Notes: a model not told the origin generated them from the sequence alone. Positions 1 through 8,385 are shown, numbered from the stretch's first letter. The stretch: 64,000 nt of DNA from Rhizobium sp. CSW-27 (GCF_018760785.1 NZ_JAHHZO010000001.1:62001-126000), one strand, 5' to 3'. Translations and numbers: made by a program.

Positions 1-234
1 GATCCACTCCATACCCTCAGGCTGCGTGGCAAGGATATCAGGGGGAAGCTTCGCCCGATAGCGCACATTGTACAGAATGTCCCCAAGGTTCTTAGGATCG
101 ACGCCCAGTTCCAACGCGGCCTGTTCAATATCTGCACGTGTGAACTCGAAAGCGTGATCGCCCTCTTTGTATTTGTCAGTGAAGATTTTCCGAACTACGG
201 GTTGGTAGATGCTACCCCTCGGCTTCTTAGCCAT
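1..234 (-). CDS. Partial gene downstream of the cytosine methyltransferase, unknown (possible R-M component)
   Basis: An open frame of 78 codons runs from an ATG at 234 off the left edge with no stop. The N-terminus reads MAKKPRGSIYQPV and is lysine/arginine rich. The start lies inside the end of the methyltransferase gene (8 bp overlap), so the two are probably translationally coupled. I do not recognise the family. Its place right after a C5 methyltransferase and Vsr makes a restriction endonuclease or other R-M partner plausible, but that rests on context only. The C-terminal part is outside the window. Confidence 0.55.
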   Translation of the reverse strand, partial: MAKKPRGSIYQPVVRKIFTDKYKEGDHAFEFTRADIEQAALELGVDPKNLGDILYNVRYRAKLPPDILATQPEGMEWI

Positions 235-1564
235 CGGCGGAGGCTCCAAGCGCAGCAAGACGTGCGGCTTCGGTCTCGTGCTGCTTCCTCTTTTTGATGT
301 TGCCGTTTCTATCTCGCTTGGTCTTGGGAGCAGCGACACCTAGCAAGTTCGCAGCTTCGCTAACCGTGGTATAGAGAAGTGCCTCGTCTCCGAGCTTCAC
401 GATCTCTGTCGGTCTGGTCGGCTCGATACCGAGCGCAGCTATGATCCGCGACGCAACAGCTCTTGCCAGCGGCGGCGGCACAGAGTTTCCGATCTGCCGG
501 GCACCGTGCCACTTGGTAGAATGCAAGCGGAACCAATCCGGGAAGCCGTGCAGCCTTGCCATCTCGCGAACGGTCACGCAGCGCGGGTGCTTGTAGTGAA
601 TTGGACGTGGACTGGTGAACGCGCCGCGAGCGCCATCAGTACCGGCCCGAAGGGTGTTGGACACGCCCTGAGCATCGAGCTTGTAGAACCTGCTGATCGG
701 CTCATTCTGTCCTGAGGGAGTCTCAGCGAAACGCCGCTTAGAGATGTCCGTGTGGTCGGTGCGCCACGATGAGGTCAGGACTGAGGGGTCCCATTCTCTG
801 CGATAACCATAGTGCCACGCATCGTTGGTCAGGCCGCGCATCTCGGCAGCGTAGAGGCTCGGCGATCCAAACTTGACGCCGGGAACCTTGTCAGTGTCGG
901 CAAGCGCCGCGAAAAGATCAGCATCGGGAAGATCGCCAATAGCGTCAGACACAGTGGGGCCGGGAGGAAGATCCGACGTCCGAGCCTTCGCACCTCTAGT
1001 CGTCGGCTCTGGGAAGCTCGGAAGCTTCAGCCCCTTCTTGCAACCCATCAGGATCAGGCGCTCGCGGAGCTGCGGCACACCAAATTCACTCGCATTGAAG
1101 ACCTTCCACGGAAGACGCACCTCGTAACCGGCATCGTGAAACGCCTCGACGATCTCCTCTAGGAACTTCTTCTGCCTTCCGACCGTCAGGCCCTTCACAT
1201 TCTCAAATACAAAGTACTTGGCGTCGAGTTCGGTGACCAGTCGGACAAAGTCATAGACCAGCCGGTTTCGCGGGTCGTCGAGTGACCGCTGCCCGATCAT
1301 CGAGAAGCCCTGGCAAGGTGGACCGCCGAACACAACATCGACCTGGGCATCCGCAGGAAGACCGGCAGCCCGCCGGATGTCTGCACCGCTCAAAGCGGAA
1401 ACGCTTCGAGGAAGGACAGCACAATCAGGGAAATTGAATTTGTGAACCGCGCAGTGGACCGGATCGATTTCCACGGCTGCCAGCACGTCGAAACCAGCTT
1501 GCTCGAAGCCCAAGCTCAGCCCGCCCGCTCCTGCAAACAAATCGATACCGACCGGTCTCGTCAT
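227..1564 (-). CDS. dcm: DNA (cytosine-5-)-methyltransferase
   Basis: C5-cytosine DNA methyltransferase, modification enzyme of a probable type II R-M system. With the ATG start at 1564 (445 aa) the motifs come in the canonical order: motif I DLFAGAGGLSLGF near residue 8, motif IV GGPPCQGF with catalytic Cys84, motif VI ENV near 121, motif VIII QLRERL, then the variable target-recognition region, motif IX around SNTLRAGTDG, and motif X QIGNSVPPPLA. A GTG at 1576 is an alternative start that would overlap vsr; I prefer 1564 because GGGAG sits about 10 nt upstream. It lies 1 bp after the vsr stop and overlaps the next gene. Target site cannot be read from sequence. Confidence 0.93.
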   Translation of the reverse strand: MTRPVGIDLFAGAGGLSLGFEQAGFDVLAAVEIDPVHCAVHKFNFPDCAVLPRSVSALSGADIRRAAGLPADAQVDVVFGGPPCQGFSMIGQRSLDDPRNRLVYDFVRLVTELDAKYFVFENVKGLTVGRQKKFLEEIVEAFHDAGYEVRLPWKVFNASEFGVPQLRERLILMGCKKGLKLPSFPEPTTRGAKARTSDLPPGPTVSDAIGDLPDADLFAALADTDKVPGVKFGSPSLYAAEMRGLTNDAWHYGYRREWDPSVLTSSWRTDHTDISKRRFAETPSGQNEPISRFYKLDAQGVSNTLRAGTDGARGAFTSPRPIHYKHPRCVTVREMARLHGFPDWFRLHSTKWHGARQIGNSVPPPLARAVASRIIAALGIEPTRPTEIVKLGDEALLYTTVSEAANLLGVAAPKTKRDRNGNIKKRKQHETEAARLAALGASADG

Positions 1565-1565
1565 T

Positions 1566-1997
1566 TCAATCTGCACTCCCTTGGCGGCCCGGAGGGCCTA
1601 AGAACCGTTCTATGCTGTCGATGGCCTCATCGAGTCGGGCGACTTCGCATTGCCAAAGCACCAGCGACTCCCAGCCCGCCTTCTTTAACTCGTTTACGTT
1701 CCGTTCGTCTCTAGTTTTGTTGGCGTCAATCTTCGGTTTCCAGTATTCCAGTCGTGACTTCGGCAGTGCGCCCTTGCTGCATTCATGGCCGTGCCAGAAG
1801 CACCCGTGCACGAAGATGACCTTCTTACGCGACGGAAAGACCAGATCTGGACGCCCCGGCAATGTGCGCCCATGCAGCCGGAAGCGATACCCGAGCGAGT
1901 GCAGCTTTTTGCGAACCGCGATCTCTGGCCCTGTATCCTTCTGTTTCACCGACTGCATGATGCGGCGGCGCTGATCCGGGCTTCGCGTATCCACCAT
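1566..1997 (-). CDS. vsr: Very short patch repair endonuclease Vsr
   Basis: Nicks next to T:G mismatches that arise when 5-methylcytosine deaminates, and so repairs the mutagenic side effect of the neighbouring C5 methyltransferase. 143 aa, close to the usual family size. Landmarks match the E. coli enzyme numbering: Asp51 in LPGRPDLVF (catalytic, Mg2+), then FVHGCFWHGHEC with His64, His69 and His71 and the Cys residues of the structural zinc site. The gene sits directly upstream of dcm and 1 bp after the stop of the putative nuclease gene, so the three probably form one operon. Confidence 0.93.
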   Translation of the reverse strand: MVDTRSPDQRRRIMQSVKQKDTGPEIAVRKKLHSLGYRFRLHGRTLPGRPDLVFPSRKKVIFVHGCFWHGHECSKGALPKSRLEYWKPKIDANKTRDERNVNELKKAGWESLVLWQCEVARLDEAIDSIERFLGPPGRQGSAD

Positions 1998-1998
1998 T

Positions 1999-2901
1999 CT
2001 AAGTTCCCGAAATGCCCGCCACTGCCGGTTCCAGCAAGTAAGCGACTGTACTGCTGATGGGCAGAACCAGTTCGTGCACCCGCTTTGACTGAAGAGCGGC
2101 CTCTGCCTCGGCAGTTGCGATACCTTCCATTTCGAAGATCGCGATGACCTTGGCAGAACCTAGCCGAGCGGTCTTCGCTGCGACCGGCACAATGAAATCG
2201 ATATCTCGTAGGGCCGCCTCATTCTGGCTCCTCCTTGCCATGGCTGCGACCTGCGACCTAATCTGATCTGGCAAAATAGGCTCGTCTCGCTTGGCTTCAA
2301 ATGTCACGAGCGCTTTGTGAAGTACCTCCCCCGCTCGGAAGGTCATAAGGAAAAGCGCGTCTATCTCAGGCGTACCCTTCAGCGAGTTTTGTAGGTGGTA
2401 GAAATCGACCACATCGAGTGGGGAGTACAAGGCGAAATGCGTTTGCAGAACTCGCTGCTGAACACAGACTTGTATCAACCAAGCTTCGTCCGCCCGACCC
2501 ATCACTCGTGCAACAGATGGCAATGAGACGGTCTCGACCTTGTGCACCACTGGAGATGTCGGAAGAGTGAAATCGTCTGGGAAGGGAACGGTTTGACCTG
2601 GGGAATATGGCACAAAGTCGAAGACACGCCCCTCACTGTAAGACTGTCGCGCGGTATAGCCCGCCTCAGCTATCGAGGCTGGCCATTGAGCGTTGCGGTT
2701 CGGGCTCCTCAGGAAGTCCTTCAAAAAGTTCGCGGGATTTCCGGTAGACAATGTGATGCCTTCATCTTGCTGAAGGTGATTGATAGCATCTTGGATTTCG
2801 CCGTTGGTGACAGTCAGAGGCGTGAATGTGCCGCTCTCCCAGTCATATCTGCGGTTAAACAGATACTCGAAAACTATGGGCTTCTCACTGTCCCGCGCCA
2901 T
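1999..2901 (-). CDS. Putative restriction endonuclease, PD-(D/E)XK-like, unrecognised family
   Basis: 300 aa protein, first gene of the dcm/vsr unit and 1 bp from vsr. I do not recognise the family. What can be seen is a plausible PD-(D/E)XK nuclease core: EIDALFLM with Asp181, then after a short hairpin the strand ALVTFEAKR with Glu202-Ala-Lys204, followed by a Gln-containing helix (DQIRSQVAAMARR). This D...ExK arrangement, predicted mixed alpha/beta content and position beside a methyltransferase suggest the restriction subunit. No transmembrane or signal segments. Base composition looks less GC-rich than the core genes to the right, as for its partners. Function is inference. Confidence 0.6.
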   Translation of the reverse strand: MARDSEKPIVFEYLFNRRYDWESGTFTPLTVTNGEIQDAINHLQQDEGITLSTGNPANFLKDFLRSPNRNAQWPASIAEAGYTARQSYSEGRVFDFVPYSPGQTVPFPDDFTLPTSPVVHKVETVSLPSVARVMGRADEAWLIQVCVQQRVLQTHFALYSPLDVVDFYHLQNSLKGTPEIDALFLMTFRAGEVLHKALVTFEAKRDEPILPDQIRSQVAAMARRSQNEAALRDIDFIVPVAAKTARLGSAKVIAIFEMEGIATAEAEAALQSKRVHELVLPISSTVAYLLEPAVAGISGT

Positions 2902-3626
2902 CGCGATGCTCCTCGACTCATCCGAGTTGGATTGTGGCCAACTTCAACTCAGAGGAAAGCTTTTTCGGGAGGTGCTGGTATTCAATATGGTCGGCTTGAC
3001 CGGAGATCACGTCGCTGGTACACACCAAGTCAAACCGGCGCTGAAAAAATCAATAAATACAGTAGGTAGTGCGAGCCATCGGAGATTTCGAGTCTCTCAT
3101 CGCCCACCATTTCCCCCACTCCTTCGTAGTTTGTGAACGGTCTTTCAGATGTCCGCGAGACGTCTTCGGCCTATACGTTCTACGTTGAACTCGCCGCACG
3201 CGCGCCAAGAGTGCGCATGGCAAGCGCCACCGCCGTTCATCCGAAATTTCTGTTTCTCCTGCCGTTACAGTGACGGGTAAGTTCCAGCGCGTGCGGTTCC
3301 CTCACCCGGCCTCCGCTTTGCTCGGCACCCCTCTTCCGAAGGGGAGAGGAGATCCGTGAACGGTACGGCCTGTCCCTTCCCCCTCGGGGAGAAGGTGCCC
3401 GAAGGGCGGATGAGGGGCGGCTTGCACGGCAGGCGCCGAAACCAGACCCGAATCGTCCCCGCAACAATGTCTGGACACACAGCCCCGCCTCTGTCACAAG
3501 CCCGCGGGAGGGCGCGACCGCCGTTATCTATAGAACGGGTTCGGGCGACAGATTGACGTCACGTTGCTGCCACGAGAACACGTGGCCGCCCTTATTCTTC
3601 CCAGACGAGAAGAGCGTACAGGCGCC
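2902..3626. other. 725 bp intergenic region between R-M island and core genes
   Basis: No convincing coding sequence. The left part is AT-rich and presumably carries the minus-strand promoter of the R-M unit; it contains an imperfect inverted repeat, CGGCTTGAC (2992-3000) against GTCAAACCG (3029-3037). The middle holds the RIME-like palindromic repeat listed separately. The small open frames on both strands over 3237-3556 follow the repeat and have no start-site or codon-use support. Confidence 0.6.
3299..3420. repeat. RIME-like intergenic palindromic repeat
   Basis: Two related half-elements in inverted orientation. The left half begins CCCTCACCCGGCC and runs to a hairpin, CCCTCTTCCGAAGGGGAGAGG. 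The right half, read on the opposite strand, begins CCCTCATCCGCCC and ends in CTTCTCCCCGAGGGGGAAGG. This double-palindrome design of roughly 110-120 bp matches the Rhizobium-specific intergenic mosaic elements known from Rhizobiaceae. It is non-coding and presumably present elsewhere in the genome. Confidence 0.6.
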
Positions 3627-4646
3627 TCAAAGCTCCAGTTCGGCCCGATTCTGCAGATACCACTCGACGAAGGCCTTGACGCCGGCATCGAGGCCGATTT
3701 CCGGCTTCTTGCCCGTCAGTGCCATCAGAAGATCGGGGCTGGCATAGGTGCGCGGCACATCGCCCTGCTGCATCGGCAACATTTTCCGGCGCGCCGGTTT
3801 CCCCAGTACCTTCTCGATGGTCTTGACGAAATCCATGAGGCCGACCGGCTGGCCGCCGCCAATATTGACGACGCGGAACGGCGCCTGGTGGGAGAGGGTG
3901 TCGCAGACGCCGGCTGCGGTGACGCGATTCGATTCGTCGGGCGCGATGTGCGACAGCGCGATGATTCCCGAGATAAGGTCGTCGATATAGGTGAAGTCGC
4001 GACTCATCAGGCCCTCGCCATAGATCTCCACCTCCTGATCCTCCAGCATTGCCTTGACGAACTTGAAGAGCGCCATGTCCGGCCGCCCCCAGGGTCCGTA
4101 GACCGTGAAGAAGCGGAAGGCGGTGGTGGGCAGCCGGTAGAGGTGCGAATAGCTGTGCGCCATCAGTTCCATGGCCTTCTTGCTCGCGGCATAGAAGGTC
4201 AGCGGCTCATCGGCCTTGTCGCTTTCGCCGAAGGGAATCTTCTCGTTGGCGCCATAGACGGAGGAGGTGGAGGCGAGCATCAGATGGCTTACGCCGGCGT
4301 TCTTCGCCAGTTCCAGCACGTTCCAGGAGCCGACCAGATTCGAATCGAGATAGGCCTTGGGATTTTCCAGGCTGTAGCGCACGCCGGCCTGAGCCGCGAG
4401 GTGGATGATCACATCCGGCACGCCATCCTCCAGCGTGCTCTCCAGCAGGCGCTGGTCCTCCAGCATGCCGATCACCGGGCGGAAGGCGGGAAACTGCGTC
4501 AGAGCCGCGTGGCGCGCCTCCTTGAGGCGCAGATTGTAATAGGGCGTCATGCCGTCGAAGCCGGTGACCCGATGCCCCTCCTCCAACAGACGGCGGGCGA
4601 GGTGAAAACCGATGAAGCCCGCGGTTCCGGTGAGAAGATAATGCAT
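3627..4646 (-). CDS. NAD-dependent sugar epimerase, probable UDP-glucuronate 4-epimerase
   Basis: Extended short-chain dehydrogenase/epimerase, 339 aa. NAD-binding GTAGFIG at residues 7-13, catalytic Ser127 region (ASTSSVYG) and YxxxK with Tyr152 and Lys156. The [16 protein letters not shown] segment is characteristic of the LpsL/UDP-glucuronate 4-epimerase group, which makes UDP-galacturonate for LPS or capsule in rhizobia. Cytoplasmic. Monocistronic, far from the polysaccharide locus at 31-40 kb. Substrate is inferred from similarity; another UDP-sugar epimerase activity cannot be excluded. Confidence 0.85.
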   Translation of the reverse strand: MHYLLTGTAGFIGFHLARRLLEEGHRVTGFDGMTPYYNLRLKEARHAALTQFPAFRPVIGMLEDQRLLESTLEDGVPDVIIHLAAQAGVRYSLENPKAYLDSNLVGSWNVLELAKNAGVSHLMLASTSSVYGANEKIPFGESDKADEPLTFYAASKKAMELMAHSYSHLYRLPTTAFRFFTVYGPWGRPDMALFKFVKAMLEDQEVEIYGEGLMSRDFTYIDDLISGIIALSHIAPDESNRVTAAGVCDTLSHQAPFRVVNIGGGQPVGLMDFVKTIEKVLGKPARRKMLPMQQGDVPRTYASPDLLMALTGKKPEIGLDAGVKAFVEWYLQNRAELEL

Positions 4647-4744
4647 TTCAGGCCTTGCTCCCTCTGTCGTGGGGGCGGATAGAAAAGCATTCCAGCCCCC
4701 ATTGCAACCGTGCCGCCCGGCCTTTCACAGCAAGAGCGCCCACG

Positions 4745-4770
4745 AAAAAGGCCGGGCAGCAGGCCCGGCC
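4745..4770 (-). terminator. Rho-independent terminator of the phytase-like gene
   Basis: On the minus strand GGCCGGGC, a 5 nt loop and GCCCGGCC are followed directly by TTTTT. It lies 29 bp after the stop of the phytase-like gene. Confidence 0.85.
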
Positions 4771-4799
4771 TCGGTGTTTGTCGCGTCGCAGGCAACCGG

Positions 4800-6998
4800 T
4801 CAGTTGATCGCCTTCAGCGAAACGGGGAAGAAGATCGTCTCGCCGGACGAATCATCGACGCCGTCATTGTCGGTCACGGCATAGGCCTTGCCCGACTTGT
4901 CGAAGGCGAAGCCTTCCAGCTTGTCGACGACATAGCCGTTCGTGGCGGCCTTAAGATCCGGCAGGAAGTCGTGCACTTCCTCCTTCTTGACCACCGGCAG
5001 CTCGCCGCCGATCTTGGCGCCCTTCAGGTCGGCAATCGCCACGCGGTAGAGCTTCTTCAGCTTGGCCTTGTCGCCGATCTGGTTGTCGCGCTCGACGATG
5101 TAGAGATGATCGCCATGGGCGGTGATTTCCGACAGGCCGACCCAGCCCTCGCCCGCCTTTTCAAGCGGATAACGCACGGCAGACCATTCCTTGGACTTCG
5201 GCTTGTAGGCGAGAAGCTTGACGCTGCCCTTCGGATCGTCCTTCCATTCGCGCTGCACGGCAATCCACAGCGTCAGGTCGTCACCCTTGCCGACGCTCGT
5301 GACGCCTTCGAAACCAAAGCGGGTCTCACCGGCCAGAAGCTCGGCAGGAAGAGCGATCTCGGCCTTGATCTCGCCCTTGGCATCGACATTGTAAAGCGCA
5401 TGCGGCACGAGCTTTGCCGAATCGCCTTCTGAGGCCAGCCAGAAGCCGCCCTTGCCATCCAGCGCAATGCCTTCCAGATCGAGCTTCTGGGCCGGCTGAC
5501 CACCGCGCGTCACGCGCAGGACACTGGTGATTTCGGCCGGCTTCTTCGTTGCGTCGATGGTGAAGATCGACGGCTGCATGCCGTAGAAGGAATCGGACAC
5601 GGCATAGAGAACGCCGTCCTTGTCCGCATCGCCGACGAGACCGGAAAGCGCGCCCCAGCCGATGATCTTGCCGTCGACATCCCTGGAGACGAGCGTCGGA
5701 TAGGCGGGCGTGCCCTCGGCAAATTCATAGAGCATGACGTGCGAGCGTGCGCCGCCATCCTTGCCGAGATCCAGTTCGTTGGCCGTTGCGAGCAGATTGC
5801 GGCCGGGAATGGCCACTGCCCCTTCCGGAGAAATGCCGGAGGGAAGCAACTGCGTCAGCTGCGGCTCGGCACCGGTATCCTTGTAGACGCCGACGACCGA
5901 GGCGCGCTCGGCCAGCACGAAGAAATACTTCTGGCCGCCGAAGGTCGCCGATTCGAGGCCTTCCGGCTCGACACCCTTCGACTTGGCGCGCTTGTCCGGG
6001 AAATGGCCGATGCGGGCAATCGCCTGTTCGAAGGAGGCACCCGATTCGTAAAGCACCTTGCCGGTCTTGTCGAAGATGGTGAAGCCGCGCGTGCCGCCCT
6101 TCCAGTCACCCTCGTTGGCAACGACGAGGCGGTCATTGTCCAGCCACTTCACGGCATCCGGCTCGCGAGCACGCTCGTCCACCTTGCCGGTAAAGGTCAG
6201 CGCACCATCCGACTTGGTGTCGACGCCTTCGACGGCGGTCTTGCCGGCGGTGAAGCTGGTCTTCACGGTGCCGGTCTTGCCGTCGATGATGACGATGGTG
6301 TTGTTTTCCTGCAGCGTCAGGGCAATGTCGTCAAGAGCGTTGATGGCGGTGAATTCCGGCTCCGGATCGTCACCGGCAATGTCGGAAAGGCCGGTCAGGG
6401 TGACGTGCTTGATCGTGGCGCAATCGGCCATGCCGTCCTTCAAGGAAACGATGACGAGATCACCGGCCGGCATCTGCGGAATGGCGCCGTCATTGACGTC
6501 CTCATCGCGCTCGTTCTCGATGGCGATGGCGGCAAAGCTCTTGTCGGGCGAAACGGCGACCGAATCCGGCTGGCCGCCGAGATCGCAGCTCGCCTCGACC
6601 TTCTTCGTGGCGATGTCAACGATGCGCAGCTGGCCGGACGGCTTGACCTTGCTTTCCGAGGTGTTGACGGCGGCAAGAACCTTCTTGCCGGCAACGGCGA
6701 CCGAGGTCGGCTCGCCATCCATCATCAGGGCACCGGCGGCCTTCGGGGCCTTGGGATCGGTAATGTCGATGAAGCCGATGGCGCCGAGCGGGCTGTCGGA
6801 ATAGATCAGCATGTTGCCGTCTTCCGATGCCGTGATGATTTCGGCAGAACTTGCGGAAAGCTTGTCCTTGTCGGCCGGAAGATTGGCGGCAACGCCGAAA
6901 GATGCAATTCGGTTGAACACCGGCTCGGCACTGGCCGGAACAGCAACAGATGCCAAAAGCGCTGCCGTCAGGGCCGCGCGCGAAATGGAGAACGTCAT
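4800..6998 (-). CDS. Secreted esterase-like phytase-family protein
   Basis: 732 aa exported protein. Sec signal peptide at the N-terminus (hydrophobic stretch AALTAALLASVAVPASA, cleavage near residue 24). The first half is built of beta-propeller repeats of the choice-of-anchor/WD-like kind; the second half (roughly 390-730) resembles the Phytase-like domain, with acidic motifs such as EPEGLESATFGG, DLEGIALDG and KLEGFAFDKSGKAYAVTDNDG. Probably a periplasmic or extracellular phosphoester hydrolase. A PHO box about 50 bp upstream supports phosphate-starvation control by PhoB. Monocistronic with its own terminator. The exact substrate is unknown. Confidence 0.82.
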   Translation of the reverse strand: MTFSISRAALTAALLASVAVPASAEPVFNRIASFGVAANLPADKDKLSASSAEIITASEDGNMLIYSDSPLGAIGFIDITDPKAPKAAGALMMDGEPTSVAVAGKKVLAAVNTSESKVKPSGQLRIVDIATKKVEASCDLGGQPDSVAVSPDKSFAAIAIENERDEDVNDGAIPQMPAGDLVIVSLKDGMADCATIKHVTLTGLSDIAGDDPEPEFTAINALDDIALTLQENNTIVIIDGKTGTVKTSFTAGKTAVEGVDTKSDGALTFTGKVDERAREPDAVKWLDNDRLVVANEGDWKGGTRGFTIFDKTGKVLYESGASFEQAIARIGHFPDKRAKSKGVEPEGLESATFGGQKYFFVLAERASVVGVYKDTGAEPQLTQLLPSGISPEGAVAIPGRNLLATANELDLGKDGGARSHVMLYEFAEGTPAYPTLVSRDVDGKIIGWGALSGLVGDADKDGVLYAVSDSFYGMQPSIFTIDATKKPAEITSVLRVTRGGQPAQKLDLEGIALDGKGGFWLASEGDSAKLVPHALYNVDAKGEIKAEIALPAELLAGETRFGFEGVTSVGKGDDLTLWIAVQREWKDDPKGSVKLLAYKPKSKEWSAVRYPLEKAGEGWVGLSEITAHGDHLYIVERDNQIGDKAKLKKLYRVAIADLKGAKIGGELPVVKKEEVHDFLPDLKAATNGYVVDKLEGFAFDKSGKAYAVTDNDGVDDSSGETIFFPVSLKAIN

Positions 6999-7045
6999 GT
7001 CTACCCCCTTTTCCTCATGGAACCATGGGGTTTTGGGGGAAGGAC

Positions 7046-7063
7046 ATGACAGCGGGATGACAG
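7046..7063 (-). promoter_or_regulatory. PHO box (PhoB-binding site)
   Basis: On the minus strand CTGTCAT, 4 nt (CCCG), CTGTCAT: two perfect 7-bp direct repeats with the 11 bp period of the PhoB half-sites. It ends 47 bp upstream of the phytase-like gene start, in the usual place for activation by phosphate limitation. Confidence 0.85.
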
Positions 7064-7091
7064 AATACTAGTTTCGTCTTGTGCAGACAGC

Positions 7092-7994
7092 TTACGGCTG
7101 TGCGTCGCCCGCACCCGCCTCCTTCAGCATCAGCGCCAGCGAGGCGGAGAGAATGAGAAGCGCGCCAAGCCAGAGATAGCCGCTCGGCGCATAGCCGAAG
7201 ACGAGCCAGCCGGCGATGACATTGAGCGGCAGCTTCAGATCGTCGAAGGGCTGCACATAGGCGGCATCCGCCGCATTATAGGCAAGGGTCAGCAGATACT
7301 GGCCGAGCGCCGTCAGCAGACCCGCGGCAAGCAACAGCCAGAGCGCCGTGCCGGACGGCAGAACAAAACCCTCCGCCAGCGCCAGCCCGGCATTGATCGG
7401 CGTCAGCAGCACCAGCAGCCAGACGGTGACCGTTTCCGGCGCCTCGTGATGCGTCAGATCCTTCATGATCAGCGAGGAGCCGCCCCACAGCAGCGCCGAG
7501 AGCACCGGCAGCAGCGCTGCCGCGGAAAAGCTGTCGGACCAGGGCTGCAGGATGATCATCGCACCGACAAAGCCCGTCAGCGTCGCGAGCCACCGATGCA
7601 GGCCGACCATTTCGGCGAGAAACAGCCGGGCGCCGATGATGACGAAGAAGGGTGAGGTCATCACAAGGGCGATGGCCTGCCAGATCGGCACCGTGGCAAG
7701 CCCGGTGATCCAGGCCTGCACGCCAAGCGCGGCAAGCGCCACGCGCACCACATGCCGGCCAGGAAAGCGGGTGCGCATGGCCGACAGCCCCAGCCGGCGC
7801 AGCAGCGGCAGCGAGATCACGAGCGCAAAGCCATATTGCCAGAAAGCGGTGGCAGCCGGCGGAAAGGCCAGCGTCATCGACAGCCACTGGGTCGCGACAT
7901 TGACCAGCGCGAACGCAATGCCCGCCAGCACCATATAGGCGGCGCCCACCACGGCGCGCGAGCGGATCAATGATGCGGCTTTCGAACTGTTCAT
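7092..7994 (-). CDS. ribN: Riboflavin transporter RibN (EamA/DMT family)
   Basis: 300 aa inner-membrane protein of the drug/metabolite transporter superfamily with ten predicted transmembrane segments in two EamA repeats (about 15-150 and 160-290). The family alone would not give the substrate. The upstream leader, however, carries an FMN riboswitch, and RibN of rhizobia is exactly a riboswitch-controlled EamA-type riboflavin importer. Start ATG at 7994 is preceded by AAGGGGAATGGC. The riboflavin biosynthesis genes of this window lie far away (51-54 kb). Riboflavin uptake is therefore the best assignment, resting on regulation plus family. Confidence 0.82.
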   Translation of the reverse strand: MNSSKAASLIRSRAVVGAAYMVLAGIAFALVNVATQWLSMTLAFPPAATAFWQYGFALVISLPLLRRLGLSAMRTRFPGRHVVRVALAALGVQAWITGLATVPIWQAIALVMTSPFFVIIGARLFLAEMVGLHRWLATLTGFVGAMIILQPWSDSFSAAALLPVLSALLWGGSSLIMKDLTHHEAPETVTVWLLVLLTPINAGLALAEGFVLPSGTALWLLLAAGLLTALGQYLLTLAYNAADAAYVQPFDDLKLPLNVIAGWLVFGYAPSGYLWLGALLILSASLALMLKEAGAGDAQP

Positions 7995-8122
7995 GCCATT
8001 CCCCTTGTGTCCGACCGTTCCGCGCGATCAGGACGACGGGGACCGCAGGCCAAAGGCCAGTGCAGCGCCGGCCGCAGATGCGGCAAGGCGCAGGCGCGCA
8101 CCGGCCGGTGCCGCCCTTCCCC

Positions 8123-8277
8123 GCTCTCTTCCATCCGGACTTTAACCGTCGGCTCCGGGTTTCGACCGGATCTGCTGACCCCGCACCGAAAGAACCGGCA
8201 CGGGCGCTCGCGGGCTCAAGATCCACATGCGGGACCTTCCACCGCCGGTGGGGACTTTCACCCCGCCCCGAGAACGC
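8123..8277 (-). promoter_or_regulatory. FMN riboswitch (RFN element)
   Basis: On the minus strand the conserved blocks appear in order: CGTTCTCGGGGCGGGGTGAA, the AGTCCCCACCGGCGG helix, the AGCCCGCGAGCGCCCG block, GGTCAGCAGATCCGG, and a closing CCGACGGTTAAAGTCCGGAT with GGAAGAGAG. These are the signatures of the six-helix FMN aptamer. It controls the downstream EamA transporter gene. The following GC-rich hairpins near 8060-8110 probably form the expression platform; I see no clear U-tract, so control of translation is possible. Confidence 0.95.
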
Positions 8278-8343
8278 TGCCGGAAAAACCGGCATGCCCA
8301 CCGATAAGGCAGAGGCGGCGGAATGGCAAGCGCAGATCCCCTT

Positions 8344-8377
8344 TGCGTGAACGGGTGGGCTGCGTGAACGGGTGGGC
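8344..8377. repeat. 17 bp perfect tandem duplication
   Basis: TGCGTGAACGGGTGGGC occurs twice head to tail (8344-8360 and 8361-8377), between the riboswitch and the hupB terminator. Function unknown; it may be simple slippage. Confidence 0.8.
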
Positions 8378-8385
8378 GCACAACG

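Noticed and set aside
3237..3556. Small open frames on both strands over the RIME-like repeat
   Set aside because: They follow the palindrome and have no ribosome binding site or domain support.
5739..7049. 436-codon plus-strand open frame opposite the phytase-like gene
   Set aside because: Composition is a reverse shadow of a high-GC gene; the minus-strand gene has a signal peptide, domains, promoter and terminator.
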